Source: Oscillospiraceae bacterium
Lineage (GTDB): Bacteria > Bacillota > Clostridia > Oscillospirales > Ruminococcaceae
DNA length: 47,575 nt
Assembly (NCBI GenBank): GCA_024404815.1
Contig: JAKSPL010000016.1
Span: 1 to 47,575, forward strand
Direction: 5' to 3'
In this document: positions 31,503 to 40,405 of the stretch, one piece after another
Layout of the letters: every line of letters begins with the position of its first letter
Position numbering within the stretch: position 1 is the first letter of the stretch
The notes under the pieces: model-generated
Database searches by the model: none
What the model was told of the DNA's origin: nothing
What the model saw: the letters and a program-made list of their open reading frames with translations, nothing else
Position numbers and translations under genes: made by a program

Positions 31503-34022
31503 ATGAAGTACATTTGCGTAAAACAACACGACATTGCTGACTGCGGTGCAGCTTGCTTGGCAACGATCTCCAAGCAGTACGGTCTGAATATTCCGATTTC
31601 GCGGATCCGTGAGATCGCAGGCACCGACAAGCAGGGCACCAACGCCTACGGCATGATCAAGGCAGCTGAGGAGCTCGGCTTTACGGCGAAGGGTGTCAAG
31701 GGCGATCAGGATGCGTTTTTCAGCGAGTTTCCGCTCCCTGCGATCGCACACATCGTCGTAGACGGCAGCCTTCTGCACTACGTTGTTGTCCATAAGATCA
31801 CCAAGAAACAGGTAATCATTGCCGATCCCGGAAAGGGCATCGTCAAATACACACCTGAGGAATTCTTCAAGGTCTGGACCGGCGTCCTGATCCTGATGGT
31901 CCCGACGGTGAAGTTCAAGAAGGGCAATGAGAATCAGGGTGTTCTTTCCCGATTCTTCAGCCTGATCCTTCCGCAGAAGCGTCTGCTTGTAAACATTTTC
32001 CTTTCTTCTCTGATCATTACCGTTTTTGGTATTTTGTCATCGTTCTACTTCCGGTTTATCATGGATGACATTGTACCGAACGGATTAAAGAAAAGTCTTT
32101 TGACGCTTTCGATCGGCGTCATCGCGCTCTACTTATTCAAAGCAGTTCTCGAAGCGTTCCGCTACCGACTGATGATGTATCTTGCACAAAAGCTTGACAT
32201 CCCGTTGGTGCTTGGATATTACCAGCACGTACTTGGTTTGCCGATGAACTTCTTCGGCACGAGAAAAGTCGGTGAGATCGTTTCCCGATTCATGGATGCT
32301 TCGAAAATCCGTGATGCGATCTCCAGCGCAACACTTTCCATTATGATCGATACGCTGATGGCTCTGGCAGGCGGCGTGGTACTTTATATGCAGAATAAAC
32401 TGCTGTTCGGTATTTCGCTGGTAGTCGTTCTACTGTATGCGGTGATCGTATTCGCATTCAACAAGCCTGTAAAGAACATCAACGAAAAGCAGATGGAGGA
32501 AAACGCACAGCTGACCTCCTACCTGATGGAATCCCTCAACGGCATTGAAACGCTGAAAGCATTCAGCGCAGAAGAAAAAGCACAGTCCAAGACCGATACA
32601 CTCTTTGTCCGTTTCCTGAGAAGCGTATTCAAGGGCGGCATGATCACCAACGCACAGCAGACCATTACCACGGTTGTTTCGACCGTCGGTACGACCGTTA
32701 TCCTCTGGGTCGGCGTTGTTGCAGTTCTGAAAGGTGAAATGACGATCGGCAGCCTGATCACATTCAACTCGCTGCTGGCTTACTTCCTTGATCCTGTCAA
32801 GAACCTCATCAACCTCCAGCCGACCATGCAGACCGCGATCGTTGCGGCAGAACGTCTGAGCGAGATCCTCGACCTCGAACTGGAAAAGGATGCAAACGAG
32901 AACAGAAAGCTTGTTCCTGATTCGCTCAACTATCCGATTCGCATTGAAAACGTAGATTTCCGCTACGGTACCAGACGTCTGATCCTGGACGACCTCAGCA
33001 TGACCATCGGCGCAGGCGAACGCATCGCGCTGGTCGGCGAGAGCGGCTCCGGTAAGACCACCCTCACCAAGCTTCTCATGGCATTCTATCCGTGGGAAAA
33101 AGGTGAAATTTACATTGGCGACTACAACCTCAAAGACATCAGTCTTGATGCACTTCGCAGCAAGATCGCGTACATCTCGCAGGACATCTTCCTGTTCAGC
33201 GGTACGATTCGTGAAAACCTGCAAATGGGCAATGAGGATGCGACCATGGAACAGATCGTTGCAGCCTGCAAGCTCAGTAAGGCAGATGAATTTATCAACC
33301 AGCTTCCGCTTCGTTATGAAACGATGCTCGAAGAAAACGGTGCAAACCTCTCCGGCGGTCAGCGTCAGCGTCTTGCAATCGCAAGAGCACTGCTGAAAAA
33401 CCCCGACATTCTGATTATGGACGAAGCGACCAGTGCGCTGGACTCCATTACCGAAAAGGCAATCGAAAAGACCATCAACAGCCTGCCGCGCAACATCACG
33501 ACCATCATCATCGCACACAGACTCAGCACGATCATGCGCTGCGACCAGATCTACGTGATGGAAAAGGGCAAGTTCATCGAAAAAGGTACACACGACGAAC
33601 TGCTCCAGCAGCAGGGCAGATACTACAAACTCTGGAAAGATCAGCTTCCTGACAATATGTCCTCGATGCCTGCACAGATTCCGATGCAGCACACCGAAGC
33701 ATCCTTCACGCAGAAGGCAACTGACAGCCAGTCCTCCACGCTGACCAACGCAAGACCTGCTCTGGGCAGCAGCGCACTCAGCAATATGCAGAGCGTTGGC
33801 AGACCGGCAGCACTTTCCAATCAGACCAATGCACTCTCCAATACACAGACCACCGCAAGACCTGTGGCTCTGTCCAACCAGACATCTTCTCTCAGCAACA
33901 CACAGTCCACCGTCAGACCTGCGGCTCTGTCGAATCAGACCTCCGCGCTGACCAACGGTACGATCACTCAGGTTTCTATTGATAAACGTGTCAATGCTTG
34001 TATTTCAAATCTTCATAATTAA
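31503..34022 (+). CDS. Peptidase-containing ABC transporter (C39, bacteriocin export) with repeat-rich C-terminal tail
   Basis: 839 residues. The N-terminal C39 peptidase (1-about 135) has C14 in QHDIADCGAACL, H92 in LLHYVVVH and D108 in IADPG, with Q8 as oxyanion residue. It cuts leaders after Gly-Gly. Six membrane helices (about 155-440) are followed by an ATPase (about 475-715) with Walker A GESGSGKTTL, signature LSGGQRQRLAIARALL and Walker B ILIMDEATSALD. Family members usually stop near residue 720; this one runs on for about 115 residues of Ser/Thr/Asn/Gln-rich sequence with a period of about 19 to 20 residues (RPAALSNQTNALSNTQ, RPVALSNQTSSLSNTQ, RPAALSNQTSALTN). It exports and matures the nine peptides upstream. 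The HlyD partner follows after 11 bases. Confidence 0.95.
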   Translation: MKYICVKQHDIADCGAACLATISKQYGLNIPISRIREIAGTDKQGTNAYGMIKAAEELGFTAKGVKGDQDAFFSEFPLPAIAHIVVDGSLLHYVVVHKITKKQVIIADPGKGIVKYTPEEFFKVWTGVLILMVPTVKFKKGNENQGVLSRFFSLILPQKRLLVNIFLSSLIITVFGILSSFYFRFIMDDIVPNGLKKSLLTLSIGVIALYLFKAVLEAFRYRLMMYLAQKLDIPLVLGYYQHVLGLPMNFFGTRKVGEIVSRFMDASKIRDAISSATLSIMIDTLMALAGGVVLYMQNKLLFGISLVVVLLYAVIVFAFNKPVKNINEKQMEENAQLTSYLMESLNGIETLKAFSAEEKAQSKTDTLFVRFLRSVFKGGMITNAQQTITTVVSTVGTTVILWVGVVAVLKGEMTIGSLITFNSLLAYFLDPVKNLINLQPTMQTAIVAAERLSEILDLELEKDANENRKLVPDSLNYPIRIENVDFRYGTRRLILDDLSMTIGAGERIALVGESGSGKTTLTKLLMAFYPWEKGEIYIGDYNLKDISLDALRSKIAYISQDIFLFSGTIRENLQMGNEDATMEQIVAACKLSKADEFINQLPLRYETMLEENGANLSGGQRQRLAIARALLKNPDILIMDEATSALDSITEKAIEKTINSLPRNITTIIIAHRLSTIMRCDQIYVMEKGKFIEKGTHDELLQQQGRYYKLWKDQLPDNMSSMPAQIPMQHTEASFTQKATDSQSSTLTNARPALGSSALSNMQSVGRPAALSNQTNALSNTQTTARPVALSNQTSSLSNTQSTVRPAALSNQTSALTNGTITQVSIDKRVNACISNLHN

Positions 34023-34033
34023 GGAGTCCACCC

Positions 34034-35935
34034 ATGAAAGGTATTGTGATTGACCTCAAAGATATGTCCGATAGCCGCGAAGTCCTCGAAAGCAAGGAAG
34101 CACCCGGCATCCGTTGGTTTATTTACATCCTGCTGACTGCGCTGATCGCCGCTATCATCTTTGCCTGCGTTTTTGAGGTGGATGAATGTGTCCGCGTACA
34201 GGGCGAGATCAAATCGGCAGACGCAGAAAGCTCTGTGCTTGCAACCGCAAGCTGCTGCATCAAGGAGATCAATGTGACTGAAGGACAGTCCGTCAAGAGC
34301 GGCGATGTCCTCTATGTCCTCGATGCGGATTATGCGATCGACCGTAAGGCAGCCCTGACTGCTCAGCTGGACGGTTATACTTCGGATCTCGACAATACGA
34401 TGCTTCTGAAACAGTCCATCGAGTCGAATGTCAATCTTCTGGACAATACCCCTGAATGCTCCAAATACTACTATCGTTATGAACAGTATCAGAACGGTGT
34501 GCAGCTCAGCGAACAGGAATTTGAACGCAATCAGCAGAGCAGCAACCTGACACTCGAAGAAAAACAGCGCAACCTTTCCGATACCAAGAACGCGATCAGC
34601 TCCAAACGCGCACAGCTCCGTGAATACCGCGCACTTGCAGACTGCATCCAGTCCGATTGTGCATACGGCGGCGGCGACGCACAGGTAATGACACAGTACA
34701 ATGACTATGCAGCAGCCCGCGAAAAGGCATTGCAGGCATCTCAGCAGTACAAGTCCGCTTACGATGCAGCTGTCAATCAGCTGAACACACAGGACAACAA
34801 TCTTGTTTCCGCTTATCAGGTAGAATCCGCAAAGGCAGCACAGGATGCTGTACAGCAGGCAATGACCGTTTTGCAGTCCTCGTTCCTGACCGACCTTCGC
34901 TCGAAGATCCTCGTTTGTGAAAACCAGATCGCTGCTGCACAGGCAGGCGTGGGCAGTGCAGATGTCCAGACCGTTTCTCAGCAGCTTGCAGAATACACCA
35001 AGCTTCAGACCGCAGTCGAACAGAATGCTGCATTCTCCACTCCGCTTGCAGATGTACAGGCAATGTACAACCAGTATGCAGCGAATTTCCAGAACCTCGC
35101 TGCGGATTATCAGAACAAGACCGCTGAATACGAAACCCTTTGCGGCAAGTATGAAGCACAGGCAAAGAACATCACCAGCGCAGATGTCGATATGTCCAAG
35201 ACCTCTTACGAAAGTGCGCTCAGCGATGTCAGCACCGTCAAGAACAACTACACCGCACAGATCTATTCCACCATCTCCCAGCTCGAAACCGAGATTCAGT
35301 CGCTTGACAGCAGCCGTGCAGGTCTGGAAGCATCCATCAACGGCACCGAAGACCTCACCGAATATGAAAAACTTTCCGGCGATAAGATGAGAAATGAAGC
35401 AATCATCTCCATCAACTCCGAGATCGACAGCCTCAACCAGACCGTTGCATCCGTCAAGGCACAAATTGCTGAACTGGATGAAACGATCAAGAATTCCGAG
35501 ATCAAAGCAGCGGTTGACGGTGTTGTAACACTTGTCAATGAGATGAATGTCGGCGATATTGTCAGCTCCGGTTCTTCTCTCTGCACGATTCTTCCGACAA
35601 CCGAAGACCTCAAAGTAATGCTTTATATCCCTGAAAATGAAGTATCCAAGCTGACTGTCGGTCAGTCTACCGAGTACGCATTCGATGCTATCCCGTACCA
35701 CGAATACGGCAAAGTCAAGGGCGAGATCCAGTCGATTTCCGCAGACTCCATCGGCGATGAAAAGAGCAGTGCGAAGTATTACCTCGCACAGGCTGATCTG
35801 TCCGCTGTATCGCTCGAAAACGACAAGGGTGAAACCCGTGACGTCAAGGTCGGTATGCTTGTTGAGGGTAAGATCATCACCCAGTCCAAGAAAGCCATGA
35901 TCTGGTTCTTGCAGAAACTGAATCTTTGGAATTAA
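34034..35935 (+). CDS. HlyD-family membrane fusion protein of the peptide exporter
   Basis: 633 residues. A short cytoplasmic N-terminus is followed by one membrane helix (about 27-46, WFIYILLTALIAAIIFACVF). Next are a first biotinyl-lipoyl half (VLATASCCIKEINVTEGQSV), a very long coiled-coil region rich in Gln, Ala, Ser and Glu (about 105-490), the second lipoyl half (IKAAVDGVVTLVNEMNVGDI) and a beta barrel. It links the ABC transporter to the cell exterior, as LcnD/ComB/MesE-type accessory proteins do, and is longer than those (about 450-475 residues), perhaps to cross a thick wall. AAGGAG lies 8 bases before the ATG. It forms an operon with the transporter. Confidence 0.92.
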   Translation: MKGIVIDLKDMSDSREVLESKEAPGIRWFIYILLTALIAAIIFACVFEVDECVRVQGEIKSADAESSVLATASCCIKEINVTEGQSVKSGDVLYVLDADYAIDRKAALTAQLDGYTSDLDNTMLLKQSIESNVNLLDNTPECSKYYYRYEQYQNGVQLSEQEFERNQQSSNLTLEEKQRNLSDTKNAISSKRAQLREYRALADCIQSDCAYGGGDAQVMTQYNDYAAAREKALQASQQYKSAYDAAVNQLNTQDNNLVSAYQVESAKAAQDAVQQAMTVLQSSFLTDLRSKILVCENQIAAAQAGVGSADVQTVSQQLAEYTKLQTAVEQNAAFSTPLADVQAMYNQYAANFQNLAADYQNKTAEYETLCGKYEAQAKNITSADVDMSKTSYESALSDVSTVKNNYTAQIYSTISQLETEIQSLDSSRAGLEASINGTEDLTEYEKLSGDKMRNEAIISINSEIDSLNQTVASVKAQIAELDETIKNSEIKAAVDGVVTLVNEMNVGDIVSSGSSLCTILPTTEDLKVMLYIPENEVSKLTVGQSTEYAFDAIPYHEYGKVKGEIQSISADSIGDEKSSAKYYLAQADLSAVSLENDKGETRDVKVGMLVEGKIITQSKKAMIWFLQKLNLWN

Positions 35936-35968
35936 ATCTCTTTCGCATCCATCTTTCACATCCTTTAT

Positions 35969-35999
35969 GACCGCAGATTGATTCTGCGGTCTTTTTTTT
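35969..35999 (+). terminator. Terminator of the exporter operon
   Basis: 9-bp perfect stem GACCGCAGA/TCTGCGGTC, 5-base loop, eight Ts. Confidence 0.95.
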
Positions 36000-36010
36000 C
36001 TGGGAAATAC

Positions 36011-36039
36011 TTGAATTTGGAAACAGTTTGTTGTATAAT
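36011..36039 (+). promoter_or_regulatory. Promoter of the second ABC transporter
   Basis: TTGAAT, 17 bases, TATAAT, 35 bases before the ATG at 36074. Confidence 0.8.
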
Positions 36040-36073
36040 GAGGGTATCTTAAATAAAGAGGGAGTTGATACCT

Positions 36074-37930
36074 ATGGCCCCACCTATGGGCGGACGCGGC
36101 GGACGGTTTCTGACAGACGAAGAAATGGAAAATCGTCCAAAGGTCACAAAAGAACTGCTGATTCGTATTTTTTCGTACCTGAAACCATATACGAAGCAGT
36201 TCTGTCTGGTACTCGCTGCGATTCTGATTTCGTCGATTTTCAACCTCCTGCCATCTGTTCTGACAGGTAAGATCATCGACGAGGGACTCATCGGGAGAAG
36301 CATGAGCAAGCTTGTCACATTTATTGTGCTGTCGCTTCTGGTCACGCTTGCCGCAAATCTGATCGGCGTTCTCGAAAGTTACCTCAATACATGGATCGCA
36401 CAGCATATCACGTTTGATATGCGAAACAAGATGTATCTGCATCTGCAAAAAATGTCCCAGCGATTCTTCACGACAAACAATCAGGGCGACATCATTACCC
36501 GTATGACCAGCGATATTTCGGGCGTGCAGCAGATCATTACCAGCACGCTCACCAGCATCATCTCCAATTCGATCACGCTGGTGGTTGCGCTTGTGGTCAT
36601 GTTCCAGAAAAACTGGATTCTGGCACTCATCGGTCTGGTCGTTGTGCCGCTGTTCACCATTCCGACCAGAAGCGCAGGCAAAACGCGCTGGTCGATCACC
36701 AATGAATCGCAGGCGTGCAGCGATGAGATCAACGGTATTCTGAATGAAACCCTGTCTGTCAGCGGCCAGCTTCTCGTGAAACTGTTCGGCAGAGAACAGC
36801 ATGAGTACGAGAAGTATGAAAAGGTCAACAAAAAGATGATCGACCTCAATATCCGCGAGAGCATGGCAGGCAGATGGTTCCGTGTTGTACTCAGTACGTT
36901 TTCCAGTATCGGACCGATGCTTTTGTATCTGGTCGGCGGCATTCTGATGATGAAGTTCGATTCCGATCTGACTGTCGGTGATGTAAGTGTTCTGGTCGCA
37001 TTGCTGTCGAGAATGTACGGTCCTGTCAATCAGCTGCTGAACATTCAGGTGGACTGGATTCGTTCGATGTCAATGTTTACCCGTATTTTCTCGTATTTTG
37101 ATATGCCTGTCGAGATTGAGAACGCCCCCGATGCGATTACTCCGACCGAGGTGGACGGCAGAGTGGAGTTCAATAATGTCGGCTTTTACTATGACGAGGA
37201 GCGTCAGATTCTCAAGGACATCAATTTCGAGCTGGAAAGCGGCAAGTGCGTTGCGATCGTCGGGCCGTCAGGCTCAGGCAAGAGTACGCTGGTCAACCTG
37301 ATTCCGCGTCTGTACGATGTCACATCGGGTACGGTGACTTTTGACGATGTCGATGTCCGCAATCTCGATCTGGGTTTCCTGCGGCAGCATATCGGCATTG
37401 TCAGTCAGGAAACCTACCTCTTTAACGGTACGATCCGTGACAATCTGCTCTATGCAAAGCCGGATGCGACAGAAGAAGAACTGATCTCTGCGTGCAAGCA
37501 GGCGAATATCTATGACATGATACAGAATCAGGAGGATGGTCTGGATACACTGGTCGGCAACCGCGGCCTGAAACTGTCGGGCGGCGAAAAACAGCGTATT
37601 TCCATTGCGCGTGTCCTGCTGAAAGATCCGACGATCATGATTTTCGACGAGGCAACTTCGGCACTTGATTCGATTTCCGAGCAGAAGATCCAGGATGCGA
37701 TCGAACCGCTGATCGAATCCCGCACCAGTATTCTGATCGCGCACAGACTTTCAACGATCCTCGCCGCAGACGAAATTCTCGTCATTCAGGACGGTGTGAT
37801 CGCAGAGCGCGGTACGCACGACGAACTGGTCGGTGCAGGCGGTGTTTACACCCAGCTTTACGAAACACAGTTCAGCAAGGCAATGCCTGCCAAGGACGAG
37901 CCGTTTGAATACACCGAGGGTGAAGATTGA
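36074..37930 (+). CDS. ABC exporter, fused membrane and ATPase domains (multidrug/lipid type)
   Basis: 618 residues, half-transporter that must dimerise. Six membrane helices (about 35-320) precede an ATPase domain with Walker A GPSGSGKST, signature LSGGEKQRISIARVLL and Walker B IMIFDEATSALD. There is no C39 peptidase. GAGGGAG precedes the ATG at 36074 by nine bases; a TTG at 36065 is less likely. The N-terminus is Gly/Pro-rich (MAPPMGGRGGRF), usual in the YknV/LmrA-like group. It stands right after the peptide export operon but has its own promoter, so a role in self-protection against the peptides is possible, not shown. Confidence 0.93.
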   Translation: MAPPMGGRGGRFLTDEEMENRPKVTKELLIRIFSYLKPYTKQFCLVLAAILISSIFNLLPSVLTGKIIDEGLIGRSMSKLVTFIVLSLLVTLAANLIGVLESYLNTWIAQHITFDMRNKMYLHLQKMSQRFFTTNNQGDIITRMTSDISGVQQIITSTLTSIISNSITLVVALVVMFQKNWILALIGLVVVPLFTIPTRSAGKTRWSITNESQACSDEINGILNETLSVSGQLLVKLFGREQHEYEKYEKVNKKMIDLNIRESMAGRWFRVVLSTFSSIGPMLLYLVGGILMMKFDSDLTVGDVSVLVALLSRMYGPVNQLLNIQVDWIRSMSMFTRIFSYFDMPVEIENAPDAITPTEVDGRVEFNNVGFYYDEERQILKDINFELESGKCVAIVGPSGSGKSTLVNLIPRLYDVTSGTVTFDDVDVRNLDLGFLRQHIGIVSQETYLFNGTIRDNLLYAKPDATEEELISACKQANIYDMIQNQEDGLDTLVGNRGLKLSGGEKQRISIARVLLKDPTIMIFDEATSALDSISEQKIQDAIEPLIESRTSILIAHRLSTILAADEILVIQDGVIAERGTHDELVGAGGVYTQLYETQFSKAMPAKDEPFEYTEGED

Positions 37931-37943
37931 ATCCATGCAAACA

Positions 37944-37975
37944 AAAAGCCATCAGACTGCGGTCTGGTGGCTTTT
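37944..37975. terminator. Bidirectional terminator
   Basis: AAAAGCCATCAGAC with GTCTGGTGGCTTTT (one G-T pair) and a 4-base loop, between convergent genes. Confidence 0.85.
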
Positions 37976-37981
37976 GGCTTG

Positions 37982-38275
37982 TCAGCGTTTATTGGTGATC
38001 TCGCTGGTGGCTTTGGTGAGAATGGAGGTCACATCGTCCTTGATGTCGGTCATAATATCCTCGGCATCGGACAGCAGACCGCTTTCTTTTGTGGTTTCAG
38101 ATGCGGTCGTTTCGGTCGTTGTTTTCTCGGTGGTGGTGATGGTCGTGGTCGTTGTGGTGCGCGAACTGTGGTCAACCCTGCCGCTTTCATCCGCGATCTG
38201 ATTTGGACCGCAGCCTGTCAGTATTCCGCAGAGCAGGAGCGTTCCTGCCGCCGCAGCGCAAAATTGTTTTTTCAT
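37982..38275 (-). CDS. Small Thr-rich lipoprotein
   Basis: 97 residues. It has a lipoprotein signal peptide with lipobox LTGC (C22 becomes the lipidated N-terminus), then a Thr-rich stretch of about 35 residues (TTTTTTITTTEKTTTETT), a likely glycosylated spacer, and a short amphipathic end (DIMTDIKDDVTSILTK). GAAAGGA lies seven bases before the ATG at 38275; the ATG at 38281 is too close to it. Function unknown. Confidence 0.8.
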   Translation of the reverse strand: MKKQFCAAAAGTLLLCGILTGCGPNQIADESGRVDHSSRTTTTTTITTTEKTTTETTASETTKESGLLSDAEDIMTDIKDDVTSILTKATSEITNKR

Positions 38276-38391
38276 CGGCATATCCTTTCTGACATTTCGT
38301 CACAAAATGGCTGCCTGATCTGCATTCAGGCGGATTTAGTATATCCGCAAAAAACACAAATATCCGAAAAATGTTTCTATTCGTTTTTTCG

Positions 38392-38512
38392 TGGGGACTC
38401 CGTCCACCATCGCTGTCCGCAGACAGCGAAACACCCTTCTCCTTACAATAGTTCAGGAAGGGGCATGGGGGAACCCTACCAAGGGGTTCCCCCATGCTTT
38501 TTTGACAAACTG
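38392..38512 (+). repeat. Hairpin-rich dispersed intergenic repeat, copy 2
   Basis: Shares with copy 3 the GGGGACTCCGTCC start and the exact hairpin CGCTGTCCGCAGACAGCG (38411-38428) followed by AAACAC, and with copies 1 and 3 the GGGGGAACCC/GGGGTTCCCCC palindrome (38465-38495 region). It lacks the middle modules. No open frame. Confidence 0.8.
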
Positions 38513-38513
38513 A

Positions 38514-38543
38514 GGGCAGAGTATCGTAACTCTGCCCTTTTTT
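38514..38543 (+). terminator. Terminator-like hairpin facing proS
   Basis: GGGCAGAGT/ACTCTGCCC stem, 6-base loop and six Ts on the plus strand. It could stop antisense transcription into proS; it does not have a T run in the proS direction. Confidence 0.65.
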
Positions 38544-38560
38544 CACTATCATATTGTGTG

Positions 38561-40273
38561 TTATTTCCCAAGCAGTTCCTGTACTTTTGCTTTCAGCCAT
38601 GCTGCTGCTTCTGCAACAGGAACATTTTCCTTGAACGATTTGTCTCGTGCTGCAATCTCAATGCAGCCTGCCGCCAAGGTTTTCGGGCTGACGATCGCAC
38701 GAACAGGAATGCCGAACAAATCCGCATCTGCGAACATAACGCCCGGACGAATGTCGCGGTCATCGTACAGGACCTCGACACCTGCCGCCTGCAAATCTGC
38801 ATAGAGCTTGTCGGCGGTTTCCTTGACCTCTGCATCGTCCACACGGAGGTTGCAGACCTCGACCTGCCACGGCGCAATCGCCATCGGCCAGATCGGACCG
38901 TAATCGTCGTGGGATTCCTGACAAATGGACGCGCACAGTCTGCCGACACCGATGCCGTAGCAGCCCATAATCGGGTACTGACGCTCACCGTTTTCGTCCA
39001 GATACGTCATTTCCATTGCCTTGGTGTACTTCTGGCCAAGCTGGAAGATGTTACCGATCTCGATGCCCTTTTCGATGCGGATATGGGGCTTGCCGCATTG
39101 CGGACATACAGCACCTGCGAATGTTTTTGCGACATCGACATAGCTGACCTCGCCGCAGTCGCGTGCGATGTTCATGCCCGTAAAGTGCGTATCAGCTTTG
39201 TTTGCGCCGCAGACCAATGCGTTGATGCCCTGCAAAGATGCATCGAAAACGAGCTTGATGTTCTTCGGCAGACCGACAGGACCGATAAAGCCAGCGATGA
39301 TGCCGCTTTCTTCGGGGATGACTGCCGCAGGGTGGATCTCATAGCCGAGATAGTTGCGGAGTTTGGTTTCGTTGACTTCCAGATCGCCGCGGACAAACGC
39401 GATGATAAAGCTGTCGTCTTCGTTTTTCTGGTAGACAACTGCCTTGCAAAGCTGTTTTGCGTCAATTTTCAGGAATGCGGTCAGATCTTCGATGGTCTTG
39501 ACATCGGGCGTATTGACCTCGGTCAGCTCTGCGATTTCGCCAGCTTCGTTGGTGACGGAAACCTCTGCCGCTTCCATGTTTGCGCGGTAGCCGCAGTCGC
39601 AGATTGCGAGGGTGTCCTCACCGACCTCGGTCAGAAGCATGAATTCGTGGGAAATGCTGCCGCCCATCATGCCCGAGTCGGACTTGACGGAGATGAAGTT
39701 CTTGCAGCCGCAGCGTTCAAAGATGCGGTTGTATGCATCATATGCGCGGTCGTAGTATTCTTCCAGATCTGCCTGCGAGGTGTGGAAAGAGTACGCATCC
39801 TTCATGGTGAATTCGCGGACACGGATCAGGCCGCCTCTTGCACGCGGTTCATCGCGGAATTTGGTCTGGATCTGATAGATCATAAACGGGAAATCGGCAT
39901 AGGATTTTGCGGTATCTCTTGCGAGGTGGACAGCAGCTTCCTCATGTGTCATGCCCAGTACCATCGGGTTACCGGAACGGTCTTTCCAGCGAGCCATTTC
40001 GCTGCCGATGCTGGTGTATCTGCCCGATTCCTCCCAGAGGGAAGCAGGCATGGTGACGGGGAACATGACTTCCTGACCGTCGATCGCGTCCATTTCCTCA
40101 CGGATGATCTGTTCAATTTTTCTGGTAATGCGCTTGGTCGGCATAAACAGCGAGAAGATGCCGTTTGCCATGTATTTCATATAGCCGCCGCGCATCATCA
40201 GCGCATGGCTTTCAATGACACAATCCTTCGGCGGCTGCTTGAAGCGTTCGCCGAGCATTTTCGATACTTTCAT
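38561..40273 (-). CDS. proS: Prolyl-tRNA synthetase (bacterial type, with editing domain)
   Basis: 570 residues. Class II core motifs: LMMRGGYMKYMANGIFSLF, motif 2 TKFRDEPRARGGLIRVREF and MKDAYSF, motif 3 CYGIGVGRL. An inserted YbaK-like editing domain (about 220-380, including QLCKAVVYQKNEDDSFIIAF) clears Ala-tRNA-Pro. The anticodon-binding domain is C-terminal (MAIAPWQVEVCNL). The ATG at 40273 gives the usual N-terminus MKVSKMLGERF. Its leader is too short for a T-box. Confidence 0.97.
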   Translation of the reverse strand: MKVSKMLGERFKQPPKDCVIESHALMMRGGYMKYMANGIFSLFMPTKRITRKIEQIIREEMDAIDGQEVMFPVTMPASLWEESGRYTSIGSEMARWKDRSGNPMVLGMTHEEAAVHLARDTAKSYADFPFMIYQIQTKFRDEPRARGGLIRVREFTMKDAYSFHTSQADLEEYYDRAYDAYNRIFERCGCKNFISVKSDSGMMGGSISHEFMLLTEVGEDTLAICDCGYRANMEAAEVSVTNEAGEIAELTEVNTPDVKTIEDLTAFLKIDAKQLCKAVVYQKNEDDSFIIAFVRGDLEVNETKLRNYLGYEIHPAAVIPEESGIIAGFIGPVGLPKNIKLVFDASLQGINALVCGANKADTHFTGMNIARDCGEVSYVDVAKTFAGAVCPQCGKPHIRIEKGIEIGNIFQLGQKYTKAMEMTYLDENGERQYPIMGCYGIGVGRLCASICQESHDDYGPIWPMAIAPWQVEVCNLRVDDAEVKETADKLYADLQAAGVEVLYDDRDIRPGVMFADADLFGIPVRAIVSPKTLAAGCIEIAARDKSFKENVPVAEAAAWLKAKVQELLGK

Positions 40274-40351
40274 GTGAATCGTCCATCCTTTTATCATAAT
40301 CTGGGGGCAGGGGAAGCGGCACATAAGCCGTCCGATGCCATTCGCCTATCT

Positions 40352-40380
40352 ATTTTACCACATTCTTTGACAAAATGCAA
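40352..40380 (-). promoter_or_regulatory. proS promoter
   Basis: Minus strand TTGCAT, 17 bases, TAAAAT, about 80 bases before the start. It lies just after the stop of the upstream CYTH gene. Confidence 0.7.
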
Positions 40381-40405
40381 GTGGTTCGGGGGATTTTTTG
40401 CGGAA

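Noticed and set aside
34019-36802. 927-codon frame opposite the HlyD gene and second ABC gene
   Set aside because: It crosses a strong terminator and promoter and mirrors two clear genes. It comes from codon bias, not coding.
36074-37930. Second ABC transporter as part of the peptide export machine
   Set aside because: It lacks a C39 domain and has its own terminator-bounded promoter; a role in immunity stays possible but unsupported.
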